Below, one piece after another: positions 1 to 8,895 of a DNA stretch of 54,190 bases. Source of the DNA: Zygnema cylindricum (lineage: Eukaryota > Streptophyta > Zygnematophyceae > Zygnematales > Zygnemataceae); contig JBBHKE010002972.1 of assembly GCA_037447655.1 (NCBI GenBank), positions 1 through 54,190 on the forward strand, read 5' to 3'. Every line of letters starts with the position of its first letter. The first letter of the stretch is position 1. The notes beneath the pieces are model-generated. The model was given only the letters and a program-made list of their open reading frames with translations. It made no database searches and was not told the origin of the DNA. A program made the position numbers and the translations under genes.

Positions 1-209
1 TTCCCTCCCTCTCCCTCTTCCTCTCCCTCTCCCTTTCTCATCTCTAACCATCTACCACCTTTCCTATCCTCTTAGACCTCTCTCTCTCTTGCTCCCTCCT
101 CACTCTCTTTTTTACTCGTTTCACCTCTCTCCCCTTTTCCCTGTTATTGTAACCATTTTCCATTATTTTAATACCTTGTTTGTGTAAAATTTGGTTCCAT
201 TCTGTTCAG
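1..209 (+). other. Probable intron end with long pyrimidine tract
   Basis: The first 130 bases are almost pure C and T. They are followed by AT-rich sequence ending in TTCTGTTCAG at 200-209, a good plant 3' splice site. The reading frame of the downstream exon stays open from this AG onward. I infer the end of an intron whose upstream exons lie outside the window. A pyrimidine-rich repeat with no intron role is also possible. Confidence 0.45.
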
Positions 210-774
210 ATGGATTTTCAACTTTGATGGAGATGAATACCTCGTCATTCGTCCTCCCAACACTCTCTCATCCTTTTTATATATCAACAATACGGAAACT
301 TACGGCGTTTCTTTCGGAACTGTTATGTACCCGATCCATTATTGTGTAAAATCCAAAAGCTCGAAATCGTGGTTGGTCGAAAACACTGTTTATCGACAAG
401 TGAATCCCGTTTGTATCGCGAAATATATTAGAAAACGAGTGCAAGATCCCCACACTTGTCCCGACTCTTTCGGACGAAGAAAATGGATGGTGAATCCTCG
501 AATGGTTTCCGTTGTTCGAGTTCACGATGTTAAATGGATTCCGTTTCTCAAAAATACTTTACGACCAATACTTAGTACTGAGGAAATATGGTTAGGTCAT
601 TTTCGAGGGATACTTTTGCCTCCGAAAAGTAGGGCTTGTCAATCGATCGTCGATTCTTTACCACCAAAGGTTATTTCGGAGTACAAATCGAAAATAAGAA
701 GGAAATATGTGTTGGATTTACACATTAGGGCGATAGCAAGAGAACTAAGAAGACGAAGAATAAAATTGCTTTGA
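210..774 (+). CDS. Terminal exon of an unrecognised protein
   Basis: An open frame runs from the splice-like AG at 209 to TGA at 772-774, about 187 residues. The first Met is at 325, but the frame continues upstream through a plausible protein stretch (FDGDEYLVIRPPNTLSSFLY), so I treat 325 as internal. The product is mixed in composition, with a basic C-terminus (RAIARELRRRRIKLL) and scattered Cys (HYC, PVC, HTC, RAC). I recognise no family. No signal peptide or membrane segment is visible. Codon use is even and the frame has no low-complexity stretch, which argues for real coding. It could be the last exon of a host gene or of an unrecognised transposon. The flanking tracts of opposite strand bias are odd. 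Reality as an exon is moderately supported; the function is unknown. Confidence 0.5.
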
Positions 775-864
775 TTTCTTTATTTTTGTTTCTTGACGGT
801 ATTATTATTTTTGTTCGTTAGGAGGTTGTATTGTAAATTGCAGAATTGATATACGAGTGAGATA

Positions 865-1080
865 TAGAGAGCTCGTGAGGGAGAGAGGGAGGGATAGAGA
901 GTGAGGGAGGGGGAAAGAGAGAGGGAGAGAGAGTGTGAGAGAGGGGGGGGGGAGTGAAAGGGAGTGGGGGAGAGAGAAAGAGAGAGGGTGAGGGAGGGAG
1001 GGGGAAGGAGAGGAAAAAGGGAGCCTTGGAGGGGAAGAGAGAGAGAGAGGTAGGGAGAGGGAGAGGGGAGTGGTTGAAAG
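865..1080. repeat. Purine-rich GA/GGGA tract
   Basis: About 215 bases of nearly uninterrupted A and G (GAGAGAGGGAGGG-type), containing a run of nine or more G near 944-952. The opposite strand reads as an open frame of Pro/Ser/Leu, which is low complexity and not a gene. The tract is roughly complementary in composition to the pyrimidine tract at 1-130. Confidence 0.8.
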
Positions 1081-1093
1081 GCTTATCCAGCAT

Positions 1094-2280
1094 GTAATCG
1101 TTTTTTAGGAGGTAGTTCTTTTAATTTGTAGGAGCAATATATGCATCGGAAATAAAATAATGTTTTTTTTTTGCAAGGTATTTTTCGACGGTGTACACGG
1201 TCTTTTATTCGATATGTTTTAGAATGTCACTTGCAACTATGTATAGTTCTTTTTTGTAGTGATAAAGCTTGTGAGAACAGTGCTGGCGAAATTGCTCACG
1301 TCGAGATCATGCGTGTTCAAATATTCTTTCGATGATTACGTGGCGCCATCTTATGCCTTGATGGAAAAACTCAATGTGTGGGGTTCATTCTTAATGTAGG
1401 GAGTTGATTATTGTAGCGACTTGCTCACAGTCACCAACATCAACTTGTCAAAGGTTGTACATTTTAAGTACACATTGGTAGAGTTTAGTCCCGTTGAGTT
1501 TAGATTTGACCGTCAAGGTGAAACATGTGTTGTCAAAGTGTAGTTCACGTAAAAGTGAAAAATTGTCTACATGCAACACTCTTTTTTTACATTGGTTGTT
1601 GGAGTTTTGTTAACGTATACAATTTTTGATAAGGTGACGTAAGTGACTGTGTGCAACCAAAATAGCCACTACAATGATCTATTCCGTTAATTTGCTTTTA
1701 GTTCTTATGGAATATCGACATGTGCTGCAGGTCTTAGCTAGCTTAAAAAGTTAACGGAGTAAGGGTGCATTCGCATGTAATCGTCACTTAAGGAACTTAC
1801 TTCGTATTGTAGCGAAAATGTAGAGAACACGGTTTCTAAGGCAGCGTGCCCATGTAACCAAAACTTTGAATGAAACTTTGGATTTTAGCGATGATTCACC
1901 GGAGTACTTTTGGAAGTGTTCCTATGTCCAAGTATGAAATCGCAACTTCGAAATGCGACGATTTTTTATATGGGTACAACTTGAAGACGGCGCTTGAAGA
2001 CGACTACGAAACTTGCAAAAAAATGGTTAGGTCTACAAAAACATCGACGTTTGTGGACGTCGAGTTTTTTGTGACATTGTAGATGTTTAGGGTCGTGTGA
2101 CATTGCGACGTCATGCTACCTTGTGACGTCATTTGTACGAAAAATTTTCGCCATGGCTTCCCGATTTCTATTTTTTATCTTTTATCACTCAATATGCCAT
2201 CAAAGTACTACCTAAGGTATTAAGAAAAAGGAAAAAAAAGCTCTTTCACTCCGTACCATTATTGTTGTATTTCATTTAGA
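1094..2280. other. Gene-free AT-rich stretch
   Basis: I see no convincing gene, RNA or transposon end. One short frame at 1870-2082 (70 codons) has no recognisable family. GACGT motifs recur near 2056-2130. It is probably decayed repeat. Confidence 0.4.
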
Positions 2281-2790
2281 GAAGAGGGAGAGAGGAGCGG
2301 TAGAGTGAGGGGAGAGACGAGGACGTTGTAAAATTTTGCAAAAGACCCATGAATGATTGCAGATGTTTGAGACCCTCGCATTTTTTTTCCATACATGCTC
2401 GTTGTTTTTCTAAGTACATGCGTGTGACGACGAACAGTTAAAAAATAGCTTGCACTCTTCCTCGTGCAAAAAAAAATCAAAAGCGGTGTGCGATAACGTT
2501 TTCCTATTCGTCGATCAACTATTACTTTAAAGAAAATCACCTCGTGAGCCGATTTTAATGGAAGTTTGAAGATGGGCTGGCATACAATTGCAGTGGTTCG
2601 AAAAAAAAATAACGCCAAATTGGAGTCCACCCGAAGTTTCAAAATGACGCAAAATGTACTTCGGTTCTCACACGTTTTTCATACGGCGTAGGATTTCTCG
2701 TTGCAAGTCCCATTTTTTGGGAAAAGGACAGAAAAAAATTGTTACTTTAACACATGGGCACCCCGTCTAAGTGTCCCAATGCAAAAAAAC
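2281..2790 (+). repeat. Dispersed repeat R, unit 1
   Basis: This stretch shares an order of motifs with 2880-3397: a GAGACCCT-C/T-GCA block, a TACGGCG block, an A-rich run, and an ACACATGG..CACC end. Its first 120 bases also match the reverse complement of about 43590-43720 (for example AAAATTTTGCAAAAG and CATGAATGA). It is a divergent non-coding repeat of unknown class. Confidence 0.45.
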
Positions 2791-2879
2791 GAAATCGTTA
2801 CTTAAGTTTGTGACGATTGTATAAGTCGACAATGCCTATGATGGTTGTAAAAGTCTATAGTCTATGTTGTCAAACATTT

Positions 2880-3397
2880 TTTTTGAACTGCTTATGGCGT
2901 CGCATGTCTTTGCGTGACATTGTAGACGTGCAGCCTTCCAACCCTTCTCTGTTCATGGTTGAAGAAGATGCCCTTTACCTTTGACTCTCTTGTCCAGTCG
3001 TCGTGAAATGACATTTAATTCTTGAGACCCTTGCAAATAAAAACATATGTGCTGGATGCAAATGCCCAAAATAAAACATTAGTGTCCTTCTCCTCGTCAA
3101 AAACTTTTGAATTTGTTTTAAACGTTCGATCCTATTTGTAGATCGGCAATACCTTAATATAAGCCACATCTCCTATTATGTTTTAAGGTAATGTTTAAAA
3201 ATGACGTGGCATGACTTGGCTGTGGGCCAAAAAACTCAAAACAACATAATGTAGTACATTCTAAGTTTGAACCTGAGTATTTCAGCTTTTCCACCCTATT
3301 CGTACGGCTATAGATTTTATCTGTACGGCGGTAAATTTTTGAGGAAAACGTAAAAAAAAAACCTTTCTTTTGGCACATGAAAATGCACCCTAACGAG
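2880..3397 (+). repeat. Dispersed repeat R, unit 2
   Basis: Clearly related to 42920-43515 on the same strand. The blocks GCGTCGCATG, GTTGAA.AAGATGC.CTTT.CCTTTG and GTTT.AAAATGACGT occur in the same order, and both end in CACATG..AATGCACC-type sequence. I estimate about 65-70% identity by eye. It is also a diverged tandem of the preceding unit. No open frame or termini identify the class. Confidence 0.5.
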
Positions 3398-3524
3398 CAA
3401 TATTCCTACAAACCAATAAAATCCTTTGTTACCTCTCCAACCCTAACTGTACTATAGTTACAAAAAGACAAAAAAATAAGTACACCGACACTTGACATTC
3501 CACATCGTCGCTTCCAGTTTGAAC

Positions 3525-4516
3525 CATAGTTCAAAAGTAGGTGTCCGTACGCCCATACAATATGCCTATTGTACGCAAAACATACAATATGCCCTTAAGA
3601 CCCATATTGTATTGGCCGCAAAATGAAATAAAATAGGAACAGGGTTGAGTTGCACATCGATCGATAGAGAATTAAACGACATGTCTAAATTTTGAAAAAA
3701 AATCGGACAAAAAAAAATATTTCTGTGAGTTTTGAGGGACTTTTAATTTAAACCGTCAGATTTGGGCGATCAGACGGTCGTTGATGAAAAGTAGGCGATT
3801 TAAGAAGATCACATGAAAAGCCCATAACACAACTTACGAAAGGACAATCTGTCATATTAGCGTCTGCAATTTTGAGGGCCACACTAAATAAAGCCTCAAA
3901 TTGACCAACCACGCAGTAAGGGACGATAAAAAACAAAAATTACCACACTGCCAAAAAAATTACCAAAACCTACGGACCAACCCCGTTGGCGTTCACACGG
4001 TCGAAACGCGGCTGTCAGACGAATATGTGTGAGCGGGATTTTTTATGACATTTTTTTTTTTTCCCTTTTTAGAACGCACATACTCATGCGTCCGCGGTTT
4101 CTAAAACTAATTCATTGTACTTTTTAACTTAAAAAGGTACATTTATGTACGGTCTGACACAGACCGTACACCACTCTATTTAAGAGACAACGTACTTTCA
4201 TTTTTTAAGGTACTTGGAAATAGCCGTAATTAGAGTAATGAAAAATATAGAATAAACTACGCTATTTGAGATTTTTTTAAGGTTTTTTTTTTCCCGGTTA
4301 TTTTTCCCACGGAATGTCATCCTACGCAGTGTCAGTTCGCTAAAAAATTCCGTCCGGCGGCCTGCGCTGTACTTTGATCTTACGTCAGATTCGGACGTTC
4401 GTACAGGAGTGTGCACGACGCACACACATACAGTATGCCTACGCTGCGCGAGTTTTGTGCAAAGTGTTGTGCGCCTACCAAAGGCCTACCATAAAAAAGC
4501 CTACTTTTGAACTATG
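3525..4516. mobile_element. hAT-like non-autonomous transposon (992 bp)
   Basis: The termini are inverted repeats beginning CATAGTTCAAAAGTAGG (left 3525-3541; right, reverse complement, 4500-4516). They are flanked by a perfect 8-bp target duplication GTTTGAAC (3517-3524 and 4517-4524). Eight-bp duplications with short TIRs are characteristic of hAT elements. No transposase frame is present. The left 300 bases match the reverse complement of the second copy at 44175-44538, so this copy carries about 630 bp more internal DNA. That DNA includes a perfect 10-bp-stem hairpin at 4147-4169. Confidence 0.88.
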
Positions 4517-4591
4517 GTTTGAACGACGACGAAACAAACAAAATGTACGGGCGTCACACAAACCAACAAATAGAAGTGGACCGTCACAGTA

Positions 4592-5091
4592 CACCGCGAA
4601 TCGTAATTAGAGTAAATTACTCTAATTCGGTCGCTCGAAATTTCGACTCTATCACATGAAATAGAGTAAAATATTCTAATTTTTTCATTATTCTATTTAA
4701 GGTAGAGTTTAATTAGCATTTTTAATTCTAATATAGGTTCCTTTTAAATAGTGTAGAGTACGGACGACCTCCGACCGTGCAAAATTGTACTTTTTTAATT
4801 AAAAAAGTACAAATAATGATTTAATTCAGGTCGTTATCATGTACTGCGTTTTAACAAACCGCGTAGTGCAAACGTCATAGTGACGATAAACTGTACGTTT
4901 TGCCAAATTCTGTACGAATACCTTATTTACAGTAGAGGATATTAGCGTGCCAAATTAGAGTACTTAAATAAATTAGAGTAAACTTCATAGTTGAAAAACC
5001 TTTATCACATAAAATAGCGTTCATTACTCTAATTTTTTTTTTTCGTTTTTGTACTCTAATTTTTTCATTACTCTAATTACGATTCGCGGTG
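4592..5091. mobile_element. TA-target MITE, family M, copy 1 (500 bp)
   Basis: The ends are near-perfect inverted repeats beginning CACCGCGAATCGTAATTAGA (left from 4592; right ends at 5091), flanked by TA on both sides (4590-4591, 5092-5093). A TA duplication and no coding capacity fit a Tc1/mariner-type MITE. The interior is AT-rich, with repeated TAGAGTA/TACTCTA words. Assigning TA as the duplication depends on other copies, which all show TA at both ends. Confidence 0.8.
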
Positions 5092-5098
5092 TACAGTA

Positions 5099-5297
5099 CA
5101 CCGTGAATCGTTATTAGCCTTATGTACGCTATATCGGCACCCCAAAATTTTGACATTGATACCTTAAACATAATAAATTACACTATTTAAGGACATGGAC
5201 CATAATCTGCCACGTCTCCTGGAACTAAGTTAGAATGAATGACGCTAATTTTTTCTTTACACTAATAATTACTATACGCTAATAACGATTGGCGGTG
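5099..5297. mobile_element. TA-target MITE, family M, copy 2 (199 bp)
   Basis: It starts five bases after the TA of copy 1. Left end CACCGTGAATCGTTATTAG; right end is the reverse complement of CACCGCCAATCGTTATTAG. TA lies on both sides (5097-5098, 5298-5299). It shares termini with copy 1 but has a different, shorter interior, so it is a separate insertion beside the first. Confidence 0.78.
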
Positions 5298-5579
5298 TAC
5301 TTGTAAATCATACAAAAGGGCGGTACAGTACATATTGCCCGATTCTTTCCTCTTATTAATTATTACATTTGAAGTTACTTTGACTTTTTGAATAAAAGAA
5401 TAAAACGGTTTAGAAAAATCCCCAGCTCGATCTTCTGCAAACCGTCACTAGTAAAAGAAATTGCGACTAGAATTGCCACACGTGTCTTTTTTTGAGAAAA
5501 CCTTCCCACGTGGCAATTGAGCAGCCATGGCTGTCACCAAGGCCATCATACTCTTTCTCTTATTCCACGTGGCTCCTAT
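5298..5579. other. Non-coding stretch with G-box motifs
   Basis: No gene is seen. CACACGTGTC and CCACGTGGC occur at about 5477-5515, and CCACGTGGC again near 5565-5573. These are ACGT-core G-boxes, also frequent in the E/X1-type LTRs of this window, so this could be a remnant of such an LTR. Confidence 0.35.
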
Positions 5580-6077
5580 TGAATGAGAGGCCATATGAGG
5601 CCAAAATAAGAATGAAGACAAAAGATGATATGTAGAGACAAAATAAAAATACGATCAAAAGACAAGAAATAAATAGATGACAAACAAGAGAATGTAGGTG
5701 AGAAGTTTGTCGTCAAAGTGTTCTGTTTGAATTGATAAATAATACATGTAAGACTAGTGACTTTTATAGAACCGTGAAATGAGAAACGTCGGTTCAAGGT
5801 AGATCTAGACAAGACGAAACTAATGTGGGTAAAACTAGTTACGTCAAAAGAATTCTATTGACTAGTGATTCCACCGAAAAACATGCCAACACTACAAGAA
5901 GTATGTACATTCCACTAAGTATCATTCTATACTAAAAAAGCTATTGTACATTCCACTAAGAGGATCATAACGTCAATTATAAAGTACAATAAACGACATG
6001 TACTTCTACAGTAGCGTTTAGGATTTTAAGGATGTAAATTTAGACATAAGCTTTAAGAGAGAAAATTAACACTTTCA
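5580..6077 (-). repeat. 3' LTR of element A (498 bp)
   Basis: Begins TGAATGAGAGG and ends AACACTTTCA on the plus strand (TG...CA), next to the polypurine tract. It has the same length as the LTR at 8373-8870, and I noticed only one difference (AAATAAATAG versus AAATATATAG). The near identity suggests recent insertion or gene conversion. Confidence 0.88.
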
Positions 6078-6102
6078 ATACCCCCCCTCGATTGAAGCAT
6101 GG

Positions 6103-7223
6103 CTAGTCACGAAGACCAGCGGTAAAAATGTGTTGGTGAAGCACAGGGCGAGGGAGAGGGAGGACAAAAGGGGAAGCTACTAGAGTGGGATAATTAGAGG
6201 GAAAATGTGGGGAGAAAGCGGTCGACCAAGGGAGGTTAACGAGGTTTGAAGAGGCATAGTGCGCTGCGGCGTTAGAAGATTGTGGAAGGGATGGAGAAGG
6301 AGAATAATGGTGAGGATAAGGAAAATTTGGAGGAAAAGAAATGTGTGGAGGGAGTGGGGGGGTGGGAAGAACTGGTGGGTTGACATGGGCAGCGTTAGCA
6401 TTCCCTCCAGTTTTAGGGGGATTGGAAGTCTCGGCTGCTTTCCGCCTCGCCAATTTTCGACAGTCTTCAACGGAATGTCCTTTTGTTTTGCAGTATGCGC
6501 AAAACAAACGCTGCACCCCCCAGAGTTAGTCTTTTGATTTTCGACAATAAATGCATTTGCATGAGAGAGATTTGGAGCAGAAAAAGAGTGAAGTTTTGTC
6601 TCTTCATGCAAAAGTTTGCTACAAAGTGAGCGAAAGGGAATGGATTGGTCTAGATTGTCAAACGAGGAAATGAAAGGGGAAAAGGTTTCAGAAAGTCCTC
6701 CCAAAAGGGTTGAAGAGAGGTCCTCGTCGGAAAGATGCACGCCTATCATGTTGCATTTTCCGACCGACAATTCAACTGTGCTAATCCAATCCTGCATAGA
6801 TTCCGACGGCTTTTTCATGTAGTTAAAAAACGCTCGTTTTTGAATTCGGCGAGCGACCCATCTGGTTTGAATGTAAGCTGCTTGAAGACGACTCCAAGCC
6901 TCGGCGGATGAGGAGGCGCCGCCAATAATACCAGTGCGCTCGGTAGTAAGTGACATCACTGGACGAGCGTGCGCATCCTCGTCTTTTTGTTTCCATGTAG
7001 CTATTGCCAACTATTTTGTAGCTTTTTCTGCTGGTGTATCAGTAGAGGAAAGGATAGGAGGTTTTGAAATTCCTGTAAAATGGTCCCAAATCTTCTCGTG
7101 TTTGAAAAAATGCATGGCTGGAAATGACCAATCATAGAAGTTTTGGCCATCAAACTTCTGGATACTATTAGAAGTGGCATGGCTAAGCCCATAACCTATT
7201 GGAGGTGGATTGGCGGAAGCCAT
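6103..7223 (-). pseudogene. Copia gag (element A) fused to pol tail, broken
   Basis: Gag forms the particle that packages element RNA. The start ATG at 7223 gives MASANPPPIGYG. A UBN2-like gag region follows (WSRLQAAY, FFNYMKKPSESMQDWI, LLGGLSETFSPF) to about 6520. One CCHC zinc knuckle, CAYCKTKGHSVEDC, sits near 6500-6455, and then a Pro/Ser-rich tail. Two breaks are visible: an in-frame TAG at 7013-7011, and a frame change at the C6 run near 6512-6517 just before the knuckle. The tail continues in frame into PLPRPVLHQHIFTAGLRD, the C-terminus of pol, so the internal deletion happens to preserve frame. It is non-autonomous and probably dead. Confidence 0.82.
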
Positions 7224-7487
7224 GAAATTGTACATAAGAGAAAGATCAATGCATCGAGAGAGGAATTGATTTGTATTTGGGATGATTTCATTAAGTGAGA
7301 AGAGTCACTTATACACAAAATATACAATGCTAATTACTGTGGAGTCTAAGCGCTCTACGGTGCGCTGTAACAAAGCGATCCTAGTCTAGATTCTAACAAA
7401 TGTATGTAGGACAAAAGACTGGACCGACGTATGAAAGTACGGACAGGACCAAAAAGTGAGACGTCCGGATAAGACGGCTAACAAGAC

Positions 7488-8372
7488 TTGACTGACGTAA
7501 GAAAAGTATGGACAAGACATAAAAAAACTGATGTTAAATGTCCCTTAACAATATCAACTGTTGAAGAGACCTCATATCAAGGTTTGTCCGAGTTGCTTTC
7601 AGTTTGCACACTACTTCCAAAATTTCACTTGAAAAGGTTTTTGCATTCCGGTGTCTCGAAAAATCGAAATCCAATGTTATGTAGAGCTTTGGGAGCTCTA
7701 AGTGGATGTCCTAAATTGGAAGTTCTTTGTGCACCGGTGGGAGACGAAACTCTCCGACGAATTTTGAGTGGAGTGAAGGGCTTACGAGAACTGGAAGTGG
7801 TTGGGTGAGTGCCAAGACATTCTTTAATTTTGTTGTTGTCGTGTTGATATATATTTTACTGAATTTAAGCAGGTAAAATACTTTGTATCTCGAAATTCAA
7901 TTCATCATTATGTGAAACGTTTGACAATGTTTCCTTGTTTTTTCATGACACTTTTTTTTCGTTATATAAGCTTATTAGATACATGCAGTTCCCTTATATT
8001 TGCTTTTCTTATATTTACATTGTTGTTTATGTTGTCGCAGGCCAATAGAAGATTTCACTGATGAAGCTCTCCTTCTTTTGAAAGAAAACTCTCCACTTTT
8101 GTGATATTTGAGTTTGACTTACCAACGTCTATATGACGGTGGTATAAGTGATAGAGGGCTCGGAGTTCTCTCCTTTTGCTCACAACTTCAAACATTAAAA
8201 ATTGGTGATAGTAACATTGGAGGTTCTAGTTTATTTCACTTGGAAAAACGGTGATTTTGGTTAAATGATCTGTACATTTCGACCGATGTAAACAATGGTG
8301 CAGAAATATCGAGAATTATTAAGGAGTTGGAGTTTCAAAATAAGGGTTGTCTTGTGACACTACGTGTAATAT
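7488..8372 (+). pseudogene. Leucine-rich-repeat protein gene fragment, disrupted
   Basis: The first exon (frame open to about 7806) encodes LRR-like sequence (GLSELLSVCTLLPKFHLKRF, LGALSGCPKLEVLCAPVG, LSGVKGLRELEVVG). A donor GGTGAGT follows at 7805-7811, an AT-rich intron, and an acceptor TTGTCGCAG ending at 8040. The second exon continues LRR-like (DEALLLLKENSPLL, GLGVLSFCSQLQTLKIGDSN) but carries two in-frame TGA codons near 8102 and 8251. The fragment ends exactly where the LTR of element B begins. The Leu/Cys spacing resembles plant F-box/LRR proteins of the RNI type, but no F-box is visible. I infer a host gene fragment interrupted by B. Confidence 0.72.
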
Positions 8373-8870
8373 TGAATGAGAGGCCATATGAGGCCAAAAT
8401 AAGAATGAAGACAAAAGATGATATGTAGAGACAAAATAAAAATACGATCAAAAGACAAGAAATATATAGATGACAAACAAGAGAATGTAGGTGAGAAGTT
8501 TGTCGTCAAAGTGTTCTGTTTGAATTGATAAATAATACATGTAAGACTAGTGACTTTTATAGAACCGTGAAATGAGAAACGTCGGTTCAAGGTAGATCTA
8601 GACAAGACGAAACTAATGTGGGTAAAACTAGTTACGTCAAAAGAATTCTATTGACTAGTGATTCCACCGAAAAACATGCCAACACTACAAGAAGTATGTA
8701 CATTCCACTAAGTATCATTCTATACTAAAAAAGCTATTGTACATTCCACTAAGAGGATCATAACGTCAATTATAAAGTACAATAAACGACATGTACTTCT
8801 ACAGTAGCGTTTAGGATTTTAAGGATGTAAATTTAGACATAAGCTTTAAGAGAGAAAATTAACACTTTCA
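8373..8870 (-). repeat. 3' LTR of element B (498 bp)
   Basis: TGAATGAG...ACTTTCA on the plus strand, followed by the C7 run that is the polypurine tract on the coding strand. It abuts the LRR pseudogene at 8372. It is nearly identical to 5580-6077. Confidence 0.88.
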
Positions 8871-8895
8871 ATACCCCCCCTCGATTGAAGCATGG

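Larger units (their letters stand above)
5580..7260 (-). mobile_element. Ty1/copia element A, internally deleted
   Basis: Reading on the minus strand: gag (start at 7223), then directly the last 16-20 residues of pol (ending HIFTAGLRD), a purine-tract (C7 on the plus strand at about 6081-6087) and a 498-bp LTR. The whole of protease, integrase, reverse transcriptase and most of RNase H is missing. Element B shows the uninterrupted 3' pol for comparison, and the two diverge after about 6159/8952. I found no matching 5' LTR above 7235, so the 5' border is approximate. Confidence 0.8.

Noticed and set aside
818-1093. Minus-strand frame rich in Pro, Leu and Ser
   Set aside because: It is the translation of the purine tract read backwards. 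It is low complexity with no domain.
7272-7398. Short 5' LTR of A (TGTTAGAATCTAG...AAATACA on the minus strand)
   Set aside because: It has LTR-like ends but no similarity to the 498-bp 3' LTR and no recognisable primer site after it.
5580-8870. One element with LTRs at 5580-6077 and 8373-8870
   Set aside because: Both LTRs are followed by the same pol tail and polypurine tract, so each is a 3' LTR of its own element. Non-element LRR gene sequence lies between.
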